Shown here piece after piece: positions 17,997 through 26,192 of a DNA stretch of 64,000 nt. The stretch is taken from contig CAZDPU010000002.1 in assembly GCA_964507645.1 (NCBI GenBank), positions 9,442 to 73,441 of the forward strand, given 5' to 3'. The notes beneath the pieces were generated by a model. It was given only the letters and a program-made list of their open reading frames with translations, was not told where the DNA came from and did no database searches. Each line of letters opens with the position of its first letter. Position 1 is the first letter of the stretch. Source of the stretch: UBA6624 sp964507645 (GTDB lineage: Bacteria; UBP7; UBA6624). The translations under genes and the position numbers were made by a program.

Positions 17997-18401
17997 TTAC
18001 TTAACGACGTTTAAAAAATCCCCCTGAACAACATTGAGTCTCGCTTTTGCCCTCTTTAAGGAATCCTCGGCTCTTTTTTTGTTAATGTTTTTTTCCAACA
18101 TCCTCGCTTTTGCCCTCTTTAAGGAATCCTCGGCTCTTTTTTTGTTAATTTCATTCTTTAGTTCAGAAGCGTCTGTTAACAAAAGAACCCTGTTGTCCTT
18201 GATTTCAGCAAATCCATTGGAAACAAATCGAACTTCTTCTTTGTTATTGTTTTTTATCCACAAAGTACCTGGAACAACTAGCCCGGTCATTGATTGATGA
18301 TTATCCTTTACACCAATATAACCTCTTTCAAAAGGCATAATGAGAGAGTCAGTTTCAGAATCTAAAAGTTTCCCTCTTGGTGAAAGAATTGTCAATTTCA
18401 A
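17997..18401 (-). CDS. atpC: F1 ATP synthase subunit epsilon
   Basis: A 134-residue epsilon subunit. The N-terminal beta sandwich is canonical (LTILSPRG, GYIGVKDNHQS, FVSNGFAEI). The C-terminal helical part contains an exact in-frame duplication: the unit INKKRAEDSLKRAKAR occurs twice, 21 residues apart, which lengthens the regulatory helices. The start is TTG at 18401, overlapping the atpD stop as TTGA with GGCGGAAAG upstream. It is the last gene of the ATP synthase run. Confidence 0.95.
   Translation of the reverse strand: MKLTILSPRGKLLDSETDSLIMPFERGYIGVKDNHQSMTGLVVPGTLWIKNNNKEEVRFVSNGFAEIKDNRVLLLTDASELKNEINKKRAEDSLKRAKARMLEKNINKKRAEDSLKRAKARLNVVQGDFLNVVK
18040..18149 (-). repeat. Recent 63-bp tandem duplication inside atpC
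   Basis: Two identical 47-base copies at 18040-18086 and 18103-18149 are spaced exactly 63 bases, so the reading frame is kept (21 codons). The remaining 16 bases of each period differ. Identity at synonymous sites implies a recent event or an assembly duplication. Confidence 0.95.
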
Positions 18402-19816
18402 AGACTTTCCGCCTTTTTGATAGCGCTATCGAAATCACCAACCATATAAAAAGCATCTTCTGGCAAATCATCACCTTCTCCATTCACTATCTTTTCAAAG
18501 GACTCAACAGATTTTTCCTTTTCAACATATATCCCAGGATTTCCAGTAAACACCTCAGCTGTAAAAAATGGCTGACTTAAGAATCTTTGAACTTTTCTTG
18601 CTCTATTTACTGCAAGTTTATCTTCTTCAGAAAGCTCTTCCATTCCCAAAATAGCAATAATGTCTTGTAGTTCTTTGTATTTTTGCAACAATGAGAGAAC
18701 ATCTCTTGCAACACCGTAATGATGTTCTCCTACAAACCTTGGATCTAACATTCTGCTGCTTGAAATAAGTGGATTAACAGCTGGGTATATGCCCAATTCA
18801 GCTAAAGCTCTATCTAATGAGGTTGTTGCATCCAAATGTGCGAAAGTTGTTGCTGGAGCAGGGTCCGTATAGTCGTCAGCAGGAACGTACACTGCTTGAA
18901 CTGAAGTAATAGAACCGTTTTTTGTTGAAGTGATTCTTTCCTGAAGAGCTCCCATATCTGTTGCAAGTGTTGGCTGGTAACCAACAGCAGAAGGCATTCT
19001 TCCCAAAAGACTTGATACTTCTGATCCTGCTTGCAAAAATCTAAATATATTATCTACGAAAAATAATATATCTTGACCTCCATCCAAGTCTCTAAAACCC
19101 TCAGCCAAAGTAACCCCGGTTAACCCTGCTCTAAACCTAACCCCTGGAGGTTCATTCATTTGTCCAAAGATCAAAGCAACCTTGTCTCTAACTCCAGCCT
19201 CTCCTAATTCATGCCAAAGATCATTTCCCTCTCTTGACCTTTCTCCAACACCAGCAAAAACAGAATAACCTCCATGTTTTTTACCTACATTATTGATCAA
19301 TTCAGTTAACAAAACTGTTTTACCAACACCAGCCCCACCAAAAAGACCTATTTTTCCTCCTTTTGCATAAGGAACCAGAAGATCAATAACCTTGATTCCT
19401 GTTTCGAAAATCTCACTAACTGTAGATTGGTTTTCATATTCTGGAGCTGATTGGTGAATTGCTCTCGTAACCTCTTTGTTTGAATCAAGTTTTTTTCCTC
19501 CATCCATAGGATTACCTAAGACATCCATCATCCTTCCCAAGGTCTGCTTGCCGACAGGAACTCTTATAGGCGCTCCAGTAAGCTCAGCATCCATTCCTCT
19601 CCAAACACCGTCAGTAGAACCCATAGCAACACATCTAACCTTGTCATCTCCAAGATGTTGCATTACCTCTAAAATCAATTCCCCATTCGATCCAACTAGC
19701 TCATCTCCTTTTAAGACAACTGCCTCTAAAAGTTCTGGCAAATTTCCTGACTCAACAGCTACATCAATAACAACACCTTGTACTTGTACAACTTTAGCTT
19801 TTGTATTTTTACTCAT
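18398..19816 (-). CDS. atpD: F1 ATP synthase subunit beta
   Basis: A 472-residue catalytic beta subunit (EC 7.1.2.2). Walker A GGAGVGKTVLL, the catalytic glutamate in GVGERSREGNDL, Walker B DILFFVDNIFRF, and the DELSEED-like loop (MEELSEED) are all there. Some otherwise strict positions have drifted (NPLISSSRML where DPLDSTSRIL is usual). A strong AAGGAG site precedes the ATG, fitting the high copy number of beta. Confidence 0.98.
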   Translation of the reverse strand: MSKNTKAKVVQVQGVVIDVAVESGNLPELLEAVVLKGDELVGSNGELILEVMQHLGDDKVRCVAMGSTDGVWRGMDAELTGAPIRVPVGKQTLGRMMDVLGNPMDGGKKLDSNKEVTRAIHQSAPEYENQSTVSEIFETGIKVIDLLVPYAKGGKIGLFGGAGVGKTVLLTELINNVGKKHGGYSVFAGVGERSREGNDLWHELGEAGVRDKVALIFGQMNEPPGVRFRAGLTGVTLAEGFRDLDGGQDILFFVDNIFRFLQAGSEVSSLLGRMPSAVGYQPTLATDMGALQERITSTKNGSITSVQAVYVPADDYTDPAPATTFAHLDATTSLDRALAELGIYPAVNPLISSSRMLDPRFVGEHHYGVARDVLSLLQKYKELQDIIAILGMEELSEEDKLAVNRARKVQRFLSQPFFTAEVFTGNPGIYVEKEKSVESFEKIVNGEGDDLPEDAFYMVGDFDSAIKKAESL

Positions 19817-19826
19817 AAACCTCTCC

Positions 19827-20693
19827 TTAATTTATAGCTTCGGCTCCTCCAATAATGTCCAATAACTCACTTGTAATTGCCTCTTGCCTCAACTTATTAA
19901 ATAATTTTTGTTTTTGTTTTTCTATGTCTTTTGCATTGTCAGTTGCCTGAGTCATAGCAATCATCCTTGCAGCTTGCTCACAAGTCAAAGATTCTTGTAG
20001 TGCTCTAAATACTATTCCCCTGACAGCAACTGGAACCAACATTTTTGCAATAATCTCCGGCGATGGTTCAAAAATCCAAGATCCTATATCTTCCTTTTCG
20101 TCACTTTCTTCAATCTTGAAAGGAAGAAGTGTTGAACTGCTGGCTATGTACTTGGATTGATTAACATATTTTGTATAAAGTATCTCAACCTCTCTCCAAT
20201 CTCCTGAAATATAGCCATCAGTAAGTTTTCCTAAAATTTCTTTCATATCTTCGTCTGGCAGATCTGAAGATAAATTTTCAGTGTAATCTTCCAACAAAGA
20301 AACCCCTCTAAAAAGGGCCAAAGATCTTCCTTTTTTACCAATTGAATAAACTGCGTAGTCATCCCTCTCAAGCTTCAAAGCATTCACCCTTTCTCCTAAA
20401 AGCTTCAGAACGTTTGAGTTGTAAGCACCGCAAAAACCTTTATCTCCCGTAATCAAAACAAACAAATGCTTTCCACCCTTGGGATCTTTGGAAAGAGGGT
20501 GATCTATCTCCCCAACTATATTCATTATCCTTTTAAAAAGCCCTTCAAAAGCATCATGATATTGAGATCCCTCTTTTGTTTTCTGTTCTAACTTTCCCAA
20601 CTTCACAGAAGCAACCATCTTCATAGCATTGGTTAACTTAGCAGTATTTTTGACAGAACGAATCTGTCCTTGAATTTCACGTAATCCAGCCAT
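19827..20693 (-). CDS. atpG: F1 ATP synthase subunit gamma
   Basis: A 288-residue gamma subunit, the rotating central shaft. The N-terminal helix (LREIQGQIRSVKNTAKLTNA) and the C-terminal helix (MTQATDNAKDIEKQKQKLFN, then EITS-like ending) are typical. ITGDKGFCGAYNSN is the family's central motif. The start shares one base with the atpA stop. Confidence 0.97.
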   Translation of the reverse strand: MAGLREIQGQIRSVKNTAKLTNAMKMVASVKLGKLEQKTKEGSQYHDAFEGLFKRIMNIVGEIDHPLSKDPKGGKHLFVLITGDKGFCGAYNSNVLKLLGERVNALKLERDDYAVYSIGKKGRSLALFRGVSLLEDYTENLSSDLPDEDMKEILGKLTDGYISGDWREVEILYTKYVNQSKYIASSSTLLPFKIEESDEKEDIGSWIFEPSPEIIAKMLVPVAVRGIVFRALQESLTCEQAARMIAMTQATDNAKDIEKQKQKLFNKLRQEAITSELLDIIGGAEAIN

Positions 20694-22213
20694 TACTCTC
20701 CTTTCTTAAACACCTTACCAAACTTCTCACAAACAGATTTGAGCCTTTTGTCAATATCTTCAGTTAATTTAGCCTCTTTGTCTATCTGGCTTATTAAATC
20801 AGAATCTTCATGATTAACAAAACTCAATATTTCATTTTCATATTTTGAAACATCCCTTACCTCTATCTCGTCCAAATAACCTTTTGTTCCAGCATAGAGA
20901 ACCAAAGACATTTCTCCAACAGACATGGGGCTGTATTGTGGTTGTTTAAGAATTTCAACCATTCTTTGACCTCTGTTTAACCTTGCCTGAGTTCTTTCAT
21001 CCAGATCACTTCCAAACTTTGCAAAAGCTTCAATTTCTCTGTATTGGGCCAATTCAAGCCTTAAGCTTCCTCCTAGCTTTTTGATTATGTTTGTTTGAGC
21101 AGCACCACCTACACGACTAACAGAAAGTCCTACATTGATTGAAGGCCTGACGCCAGCATTAAACAAATCAGGGTATAAAAATATTTGACCATCAGTAATT
21201 GAGATAACGTTTGTGGGGATATAAGCTGTTTCATTTCCCTCTAACGTTTCAATAACCGGCAAACATGTCATTGATCCTGCACCAAGTTTGTCACTTAGTT
21301 TAGCTGCTCTTTCAAGCAATCTACTATGAAGGTAAAAAACATCTCCAGGATAAGCTTCTCTTCCTGGAGGCCTTCTGAGAAGCAATGAAATTTCCCTATA
21401 AGCATTTGCTTGTTTTGACAAATCATCAATAAGCAATAAAGAATGTTTGCCATCAAACATGAAATGCTCTCCCATTGCTGCAGCAGCATATGGTGCTAAA
21501 AATTGTAGTGCTGCTGGAGAACTCGCTGGGGAACTTACAACTGTTGTGTATTCCATGGCACCAGCCTTTTCCAAAGCTTCAACAACTTCTTTAACAGCAG
21601 AAGCCTTTTGTCCTACAGCAACATAAACACAATAAACATCAGTATTTTTTTGGTTGATAATTGCATCAATAAGAATTGCTGTCTTTCCAATCTGCCTATC
21701 CCCAATAACAAGCTCTCTTTGCCCTCTTCCAATTGGTACCATTGAATCTATAGCTTTTAAACCTGTTTGAAGTGGCTCATGAACAGCCTTTCTCTCCAAA
21801 ACTCTTGGTGCGATTATCTCCATTGGCCTATTAGAGGCTCCAATAATTTCGCCTTTTCCGTCTATTGGCCTTCCTAGCCCATCAACAACTCTACCCAAAA
21901 GAGATTCTCCTGTGGGGATATCTAGCTGCCTTTGAGATCTTTTAACTGTGTTTCCTTCTTTGATCCCTTTGTAGTCATCAAGAATAATTACACCAACAGA
22001 ACCTTCATTCAAACTTAAAGCCAAGCCTCTTTCTCCTCCTGGCTCAAATTCAACCATTTCTCCAGCCTGGACACTATCCAAACCATAAACTTCGGCAATA
22101 CCATCTCTAACCTGTATAACAGTACCAACACTTTCAAGTTTTAATTGGTCCTTATGGTTATCCAAAGATTTTTTTAATGCAGATGCAATCTCATCAGTTC
22201 TTAATTTACTCAT
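20693..22213 (-). CDS. atpA: F1 ATP synthase subunit alpha
   Basis: A 506-residue alpha subunit. The nucleotide-binding P-loop reads GDRQIGKTAIL (usually GDRQTGKTA, so Thr to Ile). PIGRGQRELVIG precedes it and the arginine finger region VGLSVSRVGGAAQ follows. A strong AGGAGG site precedes the ATG at 22213, 8 bases after atpH. Confidence 0.98.
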   Translation of the reverse strand: MSKLRTDEIASALKKSLDNHKDQLKLESVGTVIQVRDGIAEVYGLDSVQAGEMVEFEPGGERGLALSLNEGSVGVIILDDYKGIKEGNTVKRSQRQLDIPTGESLLGRVVDGLGRPIDGKGEIIGASNRPMEIIAPRVLERKAVHEPLQTGLKAIDSMVPIGRGQRELVIGDRQIGKTAILIDAIINQKNTDVYCVYVAVGQKASAVKEVVEALEKAGAMEYTTVVSSPASSPAALQFLAPYAAAAMGEHFMFDGKHSLLLIDDLSKQANAYREISLLLRRPPGREAYPGDVFYLHSRLLERAAKLSDKLGAGSMTCLPVIETLEGNETAYIPTNVISITDGQIFLYPDLFNAGVRPSINVGLSVSRVGGAAQTNIIKKLGGSLRLELAQYREIEAFAKFGSDLDERTQARLNRGQRMVEILKQPQYSPMSVGEMSLVLYAGTKGYLDEIEVRDVSKYENEILSFVNHEDSDLISQIDKEAKLTEDIDKRLKSVCEKFGKVFKKGE

Positions 22214-22221
22214 TTTTCCTC

Positions 22222-22773
22222 CTAATTACCTGCAAGCGATTTTTTAATTTTCCTTAACGAGCCTTGGACGCTTGCATCAACCATGTATCTTCCCATGCGC
22301 AATTTGAAACCACCAATCAAACCCTTAACAATTTTTTGTTCCAAAACGACCTTACATTCAAGTTTTTTGCCAAGATCTTTTTCAAAACCAGTTAAAAGTT
22401 TTTTTGGAATTTCATTTGTCAGTTCCAAAATACCTCTTTTTATACCTTCATGCTCATCAACTAACTCTTCATAATTTTGAGCTATTTGATCAAAGTATTC
22501 AATTTTTCCATTTTTAACAATTATGTTTAAAAATAAAGAAAAATCTTTATCAGCTTTCAAATCTTTACAAATTGAATTCAAAAGACTGTTTTTTTCATCT
22601 AAAGAAACTGAAGGGTGTTTTAAGACTTTAATCAACCCTGGTTCATCTTTTAAAAAACCAGAAAATGAATTGAACCAATTTTTTGATTCAACTAATCCAG
22701 TTTCGGAATCAGACCAGATTCTCCAAGCTCCTTTAGCGTAAGCAGCACCGATTGACAGACCTTCAAGCCTCAA
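22222..22773 (-). CDS. atpH: F1 ATP synthase subunit delta
   Basis: A 183-residue delta subunit (OSCP type) joining F1 to the peripheral stalk. Features are AYAKGAWRIW near the start and the conserved end element KIVKGLIGGFKLRMGRYMVDASVQGSLRKIK. To keep within short motifs: GGFKLRMG with the later DASVQGSL is diagnostic. It starts inside atpF (11-base overlap). Confidence 0.93.
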   Translation of the reverse strand: MRLEGLSIGAAYAKGAWRIWSDSETGLVESKNWFNSFSGFLKDEPGLIKVLKHPSVSLDEKNSLLNSICKDLKADKDFSLFLNIIVKNGKIEYFDQIAQNYEELVDEHEGIKRGILELTNEIPKKLLTGFEKDLGKKLECKVVLEQKIVKGLIGGFKLRMGRYMVDASVQGSLRKIKKSLAGN

Positions 22774-23251
22774 GAGAGCTACTTACCTCCTCCATTAATT
22801 TCTCAATTAACTTTTCATCATTTTTATCCAACTTCTCTGTAAGAAACTTTTCACTAACATTAACAATCAGGTCAGCGGCATCTTTTTTAATCTCCCTTCT
22901 GATCCTTTCTCTCATGTCTTCAATTTCCTTTTGCATTTTGACCTTCGTTGCCTCGGATGCCATCTCTGCTTTCTTTTGCATCTCAGCGACTATTGAATCA
23001 CCTTTTTTTATTGCTTCAGAAATTTTTTCGTTTACTTCTGTTTCTAATTTAGAAATTCTCTCCTCATACTCTGATTTTAAAGATTCCATCTCATTGCGAT
23101 TTTGTTCAGCTTGATCAATATCGCCTTGAATCTTTGATTTCCTCTCTTCGAGAATTTTAGAGATGGGCGAGGCTAAAAACTTAGCAAACGCCCACCACAC
23201 TAAACCAAAAGCACCAGCTTCTACAGCTATCTGTTGCCAACTGACTTCCAT
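22763..23251 (-). CDS. atpF: Fo ATP synthase subunit b
   Basis: A 162-residue subunit b: one N-terminal membrane helix (about residues 9-28, GAFGLVWWAFAKFLASPI), then a long charged coiled coil to the C-terminus that forms the peripheral stalk. Only one b gene is present, so a b2 homodimer rather than b/b' is expected. It lies between atpE and atpH in standard order. Confidence 0.95.
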   Translation of the reverse strand: MEVSWQQIAVEAGAFGLVWWAFAKFLASPISKILEERKSKIQGDIDQAEQNRNEMESLKSEYEERISKLETEVNEKISEAIKKGDSIVAEMQKKAEMASEATKVKMQKEIEDMRERIRREIKKDAADLIVNVSEKFLTEKLDKNDEKLIEKLMEEVSSSLEA

Positions 23252-23253
23252 TA

Positions 23254-23496
23254 TTAACTGATTTTACCCATCAATAATATAGCCAAAAGAAGACCGAAAA
23301 TACCTAAAGCTTCAGGGAAAGCCAAAGCAATGATTAATTTTCCTCCAATTGAGTCAGAAACCTCAGGCTGTCTAGCCATTCCATCCCAAGCAGCTGCGAT
23401 AGCCCTTCCTTGTCCCAAAGCAGCACAAGCTGATGGTATAGCGAAAGCCAAAGCTACAGCTATCATATTAACGTCTACGTTATCACCAAAAAACAT
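23254..23496 (-). CDS. atpE: Fo ATP synthase subunit c
   Basis: An 80-residue c-ring subunit with two helices and the polar loop ARQPE. The ion-carrying glutamate is E62 (LAFPEALGIFG). Helix 1 has glutamine Q29, but the residue after E62 is alanine, not the serine/threonine of Na+-type rings, so proton coupling is expected. The helix-1 packing motif, normally GxGxGxGxG, reads SxCxAxGxG. A strong GGAGG site precedes the ATG. Confidence 0.96.
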   Translation of the reverse strand: MFFGDNVDVNMIAVALAFAIPSACAALGQGRAIAAAWDGMARQPEVSDSIGGKLIIALAFPEALGIFGLLLAILLMGKIS

Positions 23497-23513
23497 AATT
23501 AACCTCCTATAAA

Positions 23514-24647
23514 TTAATTGTCATGATCGTGCTCTTCATCATGATGATGAGAGCAAAAGCCTGATATATAAACTGATACCAGGGCTGTAAAGACTATTGC
23601 TTGAATAACAGAAGCAAGGATATGCAACAATACAACCGGCAGTTGTAGTGGTAACGGTATCCAAATCTTTACAGCTAAATCTGCAAGAAGAACAACAAAA
23701 ACAGCAAGAACAACATCTCCTCCATAAATATTTCCATACAGCCTTAAAGCAAGAGAAACCATTCGTGCGAATTGTGCTGTAATTTCCAAAGGCAACAACA
23801 ACATAGCCCCTATTGCTTTAGCTAGATTGTCTCCAGGTTTAGGTTCTCCCATCCAATGATGGATAATATGCTTCAATCCCGATTCTTTTAAACCTATAAC
23901 AAGACTACAGATAACCCCAACAACAGCAAAAGCCAATGTCGTATTTATATCTGCTGTTGGAGAATGAAAACCTGGGATAACACCCCAAAGATTCAACGTT
24001 AAAATGAAAGTAAAATATGCTCCCAATAATCCAAAATACTTTCTTACAACATACTCTCCGCCAAATGCTGAAAAAAAATCAGTCAGGCTTTCAACCCAAA
24101 ATTCTGCAATCAATTGAATTTTTCCAGGAATGAAACTAATTTTTTGTCCGCCTTTTTTAAATAAAGCAATGAGAATTCCACTCACAATAAAAGTATTGAA
24201 AGCCATAGTCATATTTATTTCTCCCATCGGTGTGGAAGATCCTGGACCAGAACACTTCCAAAAAGAAGGCATCCAAGGCTGCTCTTCAACATAAGTGTGA
24301 ACAGTACCCCCTTCTGGGCCAATGCCTTTCCAATTAAAAAAATTTAATAAAGCATAATCTGGATGTTCACAGCCATGATGAGAATCGTGGCTATCTCCAT
24401 GGTCATCGTGAGAATCGTGGCTATGTGCATGGTCATCGTGAGAANNNNNNNNNNNNNNNNNNNNNNNNNNNNNNNNNNNNNNNNNNNNNNNNNNNNNNNN
24501 NNNNNNNNNNNNNNNNNNNNNNNNNNNNNNNNNNNNNNNNNNNNCATGGTCATCGTGAGAATCGTGGCTATGTGCATGGTCATCGTGAGAACTCTCTGCA
24601 TGAGAATCATGCGATTTTTCTTCAGGTTTCAATTCAAAAAAAATCAT
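23514..24647 (-). CDS. atpB: Fo ATP synthase subunit a, with His/Asp-rich N-terminal repeats (internal assembly gap)
   Basis: Subunit a forms the proton channel against the c-ring. The essential arginine is in LALRLYGNIYGG, and other core helices are standard (LNLWGVIPG, PLPLQLPVVLLHILASVIQA). Unusual is an N-terminal extension of tandem ten-residue units HDSHDDHAHS, plus a His/Asp-rich C-terminal tail (SHHHDEEHDHDN). A run of exactly 100 N lies inside the repeat array, so true length is unknown. Both flanks read in the same frame across it. No good ribosome site precedes the ATG at 24647. Confidence 0.93.
   Translation of the reverse strand: MIFFELKPEEKSHDSHAESSHDDHAHSHDSHDDHXXXXXXXXXXXXXXXXXXXXXXXXXXXXXXXXXXSHDDHAHSHDSHDDHGDSHDSHHGCEHPDYALLNFFNWKGIGPEGGTVHTYVEEQPWMPSFWKCSGPGSSTPMGEINMTMAFNTFIVSGILIALFKKGGQKISFIPGKIQLIAEFWVESLTDFFSAFGGEYVVRKYFGLLGAYFTFILTLNLWGVIPGFHSPTADINTTLAFAVVGVICSLVIGLKESGLKHIIHHWMGEPKPGDNLAKAIGAMLLLPLEITAQFARMVSLALRLYGNIYGGDVVLAVFVVLLADLAVKIWIPLPLQLPVVLLHILASVIQAIVFTALVSVYISGFCSHHHDEEHDHDN
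24398..24604 (-). repeat. 30-bp tandem repeat array in atpB coding His/Asp-rich decapeptides
   Basis: Unit copies begin at 24398, 24428, 24545 and 24575 on the plus strand, 30 bases apart on each side of the N run. Each copy codes ten residues rich in His, Asp and Ser. The copy number across the gap is unknown. Confidence 0.9.
24445..24544. other. 100-N assembly gap inside the repeat array
   Basis: Exactly 100 N, the usual placeholder for a gap of unknown size. The repeat phase on the two flanks differs by 117 bases, not a multiple of 30, so 100 is not the real length if the array is regular. Confidence 0.95.
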
Positions 24648-24681
24648 AAATTAAGAGATATCTATCTAAGTTGAAAATCAT
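24634..24681 (-). CDS. Possible 15-codon upstream ORF overlapping the atpB start
   Basis: On the minus strand an ATG at 24681 opens a 15-codon frame ending in TGA at 24634, covering the atpB ATG at 24647 in another frame. It has an AAGGA site 9 bases upstream, while atpB itself has none. Its first codons resemble a duplicated atpB start, since AAATCATAAAT occurs at 24641 and 24675 on the plus strand, each followed by GATATC. It could couple translation into atpB, or be chance. Confidence 0.35.
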   Translation of the reverse strand: MIFNLDRYLLIYDFF

Positions 24682-24712
24682 AAATCGATATCCTTCAAAA
24701 TTGAAATTTTTT

Positions 24713-25018
24713 TTAAGGTTTTTGCGACTTTTTTACCATTTTTATCAATCCAAAAATAGAACCTGCAATAAAAAAGAAAGCAGCGTCTTTTTTGGTTAGT
24801 AAATTTTGATAAAAAATTACTAACAAACATGAAATTAAAAAATGGAAAAAAGATATGGATTTTACAAAAGCTTGATTTATTTTTTTTAGATTTTCTTTAA
24901 CAAACCTGTCTATCAGAATCCAAGAATAAAAAATAAAAAAACCCAAAAGAAAAGAAAATAAAAATTCCTCTGGCCAGGTTTTTGAAAAATCAGTCACAAA
25001 AGAATAAATGATCATCAT
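24713..25018 (-). CDS. ATP synthase protein I-like membrane protein
   Basis: A 101-residue protein with four hydrophobic helices (about residues 20-37, 54-70, 78-93 and a first one near 1-10 being weaker). The size, position between atpZ and atpB, and overall pattern fit AtpI (assembly factor of the c-ring). Sequence motifs are weak, so the call rests on context. No clear ribosome site precedes its ATG. Confidence 0.6.
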   Translation of the reverse strand: MMIIYSFVTDFSKTWPEEFLFSFLLGFFIFYSWILIDRFVKENLKKINQAFVKSISFFHFLISCLLVIFYQNLLTKKDAAFFFIAGSIFGLIKMVKKSQKP

Positions 25019-25027
25019 TGTAAAAAG

Positions 25028-25255
25028 CTAAGAATTTAAACTTTTATGCACTCTTATTAACAATCTGCTTGCAGCACCTAGGCCAAACAAAAAACCAACA
25101 ATAATCCCTGTAGGGTCTGAACCATTTGCTTTGTCGTAAAGTTGTCCAAAATAAACACCTACGCATATACATATAGCAATTGATAGCCCCAAACTAGAAT
25201 CTTCAGCAATTTTTGAATATTTTCCAGATTTTTTAATTATTTGCTTCTCCACCAA
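25028..25255 (-). CDS. atpZ: AtpZ/AtpI family protein
   Basis: A 75-residue protein with two membrane helices in the typical AtpZ pattern: SSLGLSIAICICVGVYFGQ, a short loop (YDKANGSDP), then GIIVGFLFGLGAASRLL. These proteins sit first in atp operons and help Fo function or Mg2+ supply. The only starts are TTG at 25255 or GTG at 25252, both inside the end of the upstream reductase gene (19-base overlap). Confidence 0.8.
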   Translation of the reverse strand: MVEKQIIKKSGKYSKIAEDSSLGLSIAICICVGVYFGQLYDKANGSDPTGIIVGFLFGLGAASRLLIRVHKSLNS

Positions 25256-26181
25256 TTAAGCAAATCTTCTAGAGTTTGGTCGAGGGAGATTTTTGGTTCC
25301 CATTTTGTTCTATTTTTGAAATTACTACAATCCCCCAATAACAACGGAACATCGCTTGGCCTATCTAATTCGGGATTTTTCACAATTTTTGGATTAATTG
25401 AAGATAACCCAATTAATTTATCTAGCAAAAGAGAAATTGAAATTGCTTTTCCAGTACATATGTTGTAAACCTCTCCGGCCTTCCCTCTTTCAACAGCAAG
25501 CCTGTAGCCAGCAACAACATCTCTAACATCAGTAAAATCTCTTTCAGCATCGAGGTTCCCCACTTTTATTACTGGATCAGCTCCTCTTTCTATATCTACA
25601 ATCTGCTTAGCAAAAGCACTTGCGACAAACTCTTCGCCTCTTCGTGGGCCAGTGTGATTAAAAGCCCTAGTCCTAATAACCTTCATTCCATACGATTGAA
25701 AATACTGGTAACCCAAAAAATCTTGTGCAACCTTGCTGACTGCATAAGGGGAAAGCGGCCTTAAAGGATTGTCTTCTTTTATTGGAGTTTCTTCAGGATG
25801 AACAAGACCATATTCCTCAGAAGAACATGCAATCTGTATAACGGGAGAAACATCCAAATCTCTAACCGCTTCAAAAAGATTAACCTGTCCTGTAATATTT
25901 GTATTAATCGTATCTGCTGGAGCTCTCCATGAAGTCGGTACAAAAGATTGAGCAGCTAAATGAAAAATCCAATCAGGATTTGCCTCTCTTAATATAGTCC
26001 TTAAACTAGTTGAATCTTGTAGATCTCCTTCAAGGAGGTTTATAGAATCCTTCACATCTTCCAAATGATGTAAAGGAGACCTTCTCCTTATCAAACCAAA
26101 AACCTCAACACCTTCACTTAATAAAAATTCAGCAAGATGACTTCCTGCAAAACCACTAATTCCAGTTATTAAAGCTCTCAT
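25237..26181 (-). CDS. GDP-6-deoxy-D-mannose reductase-like / GDP-sugar dehydratase family
   Basis: A 314-residue extended short-chain dehydrogenase. NAD(P) motif ITGISGFAGSHLAE, catalytic serine in CSSEEYG, YAVSK (YxxxK), and the family RAFNHTGPRRG and RDFTDVRDVV. This pattern matches GDP-mannose 4,6-dehydratase and GDP-4-keto-6-deoxymannose reductase (Rmd), the latter better by length. It would feed rhamnose-type sugars into surface glycans. It lies 11 bases after eno and overlaps atpZ. Confidence 0.85.
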   Translation of the reverse strand: MRALITGISGFAGSHLAEFLLSEGVEVFGLIRRRSPLHHLEDVKDSINLLEGDLQDSTSLRTILREANPDWIFHLAAQSFVPTSWRAPADTINTNITGQVNLFEAVRDLDVSPVIQIACSSEEYGLVHPEETPIKEDNPLRPLSPYAVSKVAQDFLGYQYFQSYGMKVIRTRAFNHTGPRRGEEFVASAFAKQIVDIERGADPVIKVGNLDAERDFTDVRDVVAGYRLAVERGKAGEVYNICTGKAISISLLLDKLIGLSSINPKIVKNPELDRPSDVPLLLGDCSNFKNRTKWEPKISLDQTLEDLLNWWRSK

Positions 26182-26192
26182 TGTTTCAACCT

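Noticed and set aside
24398..24604. Short regular repeats as a CRISPR array
   Set aside because: Units are contiguous without spacers, lie in frame inside atpB, and code a low-complexity peptide.
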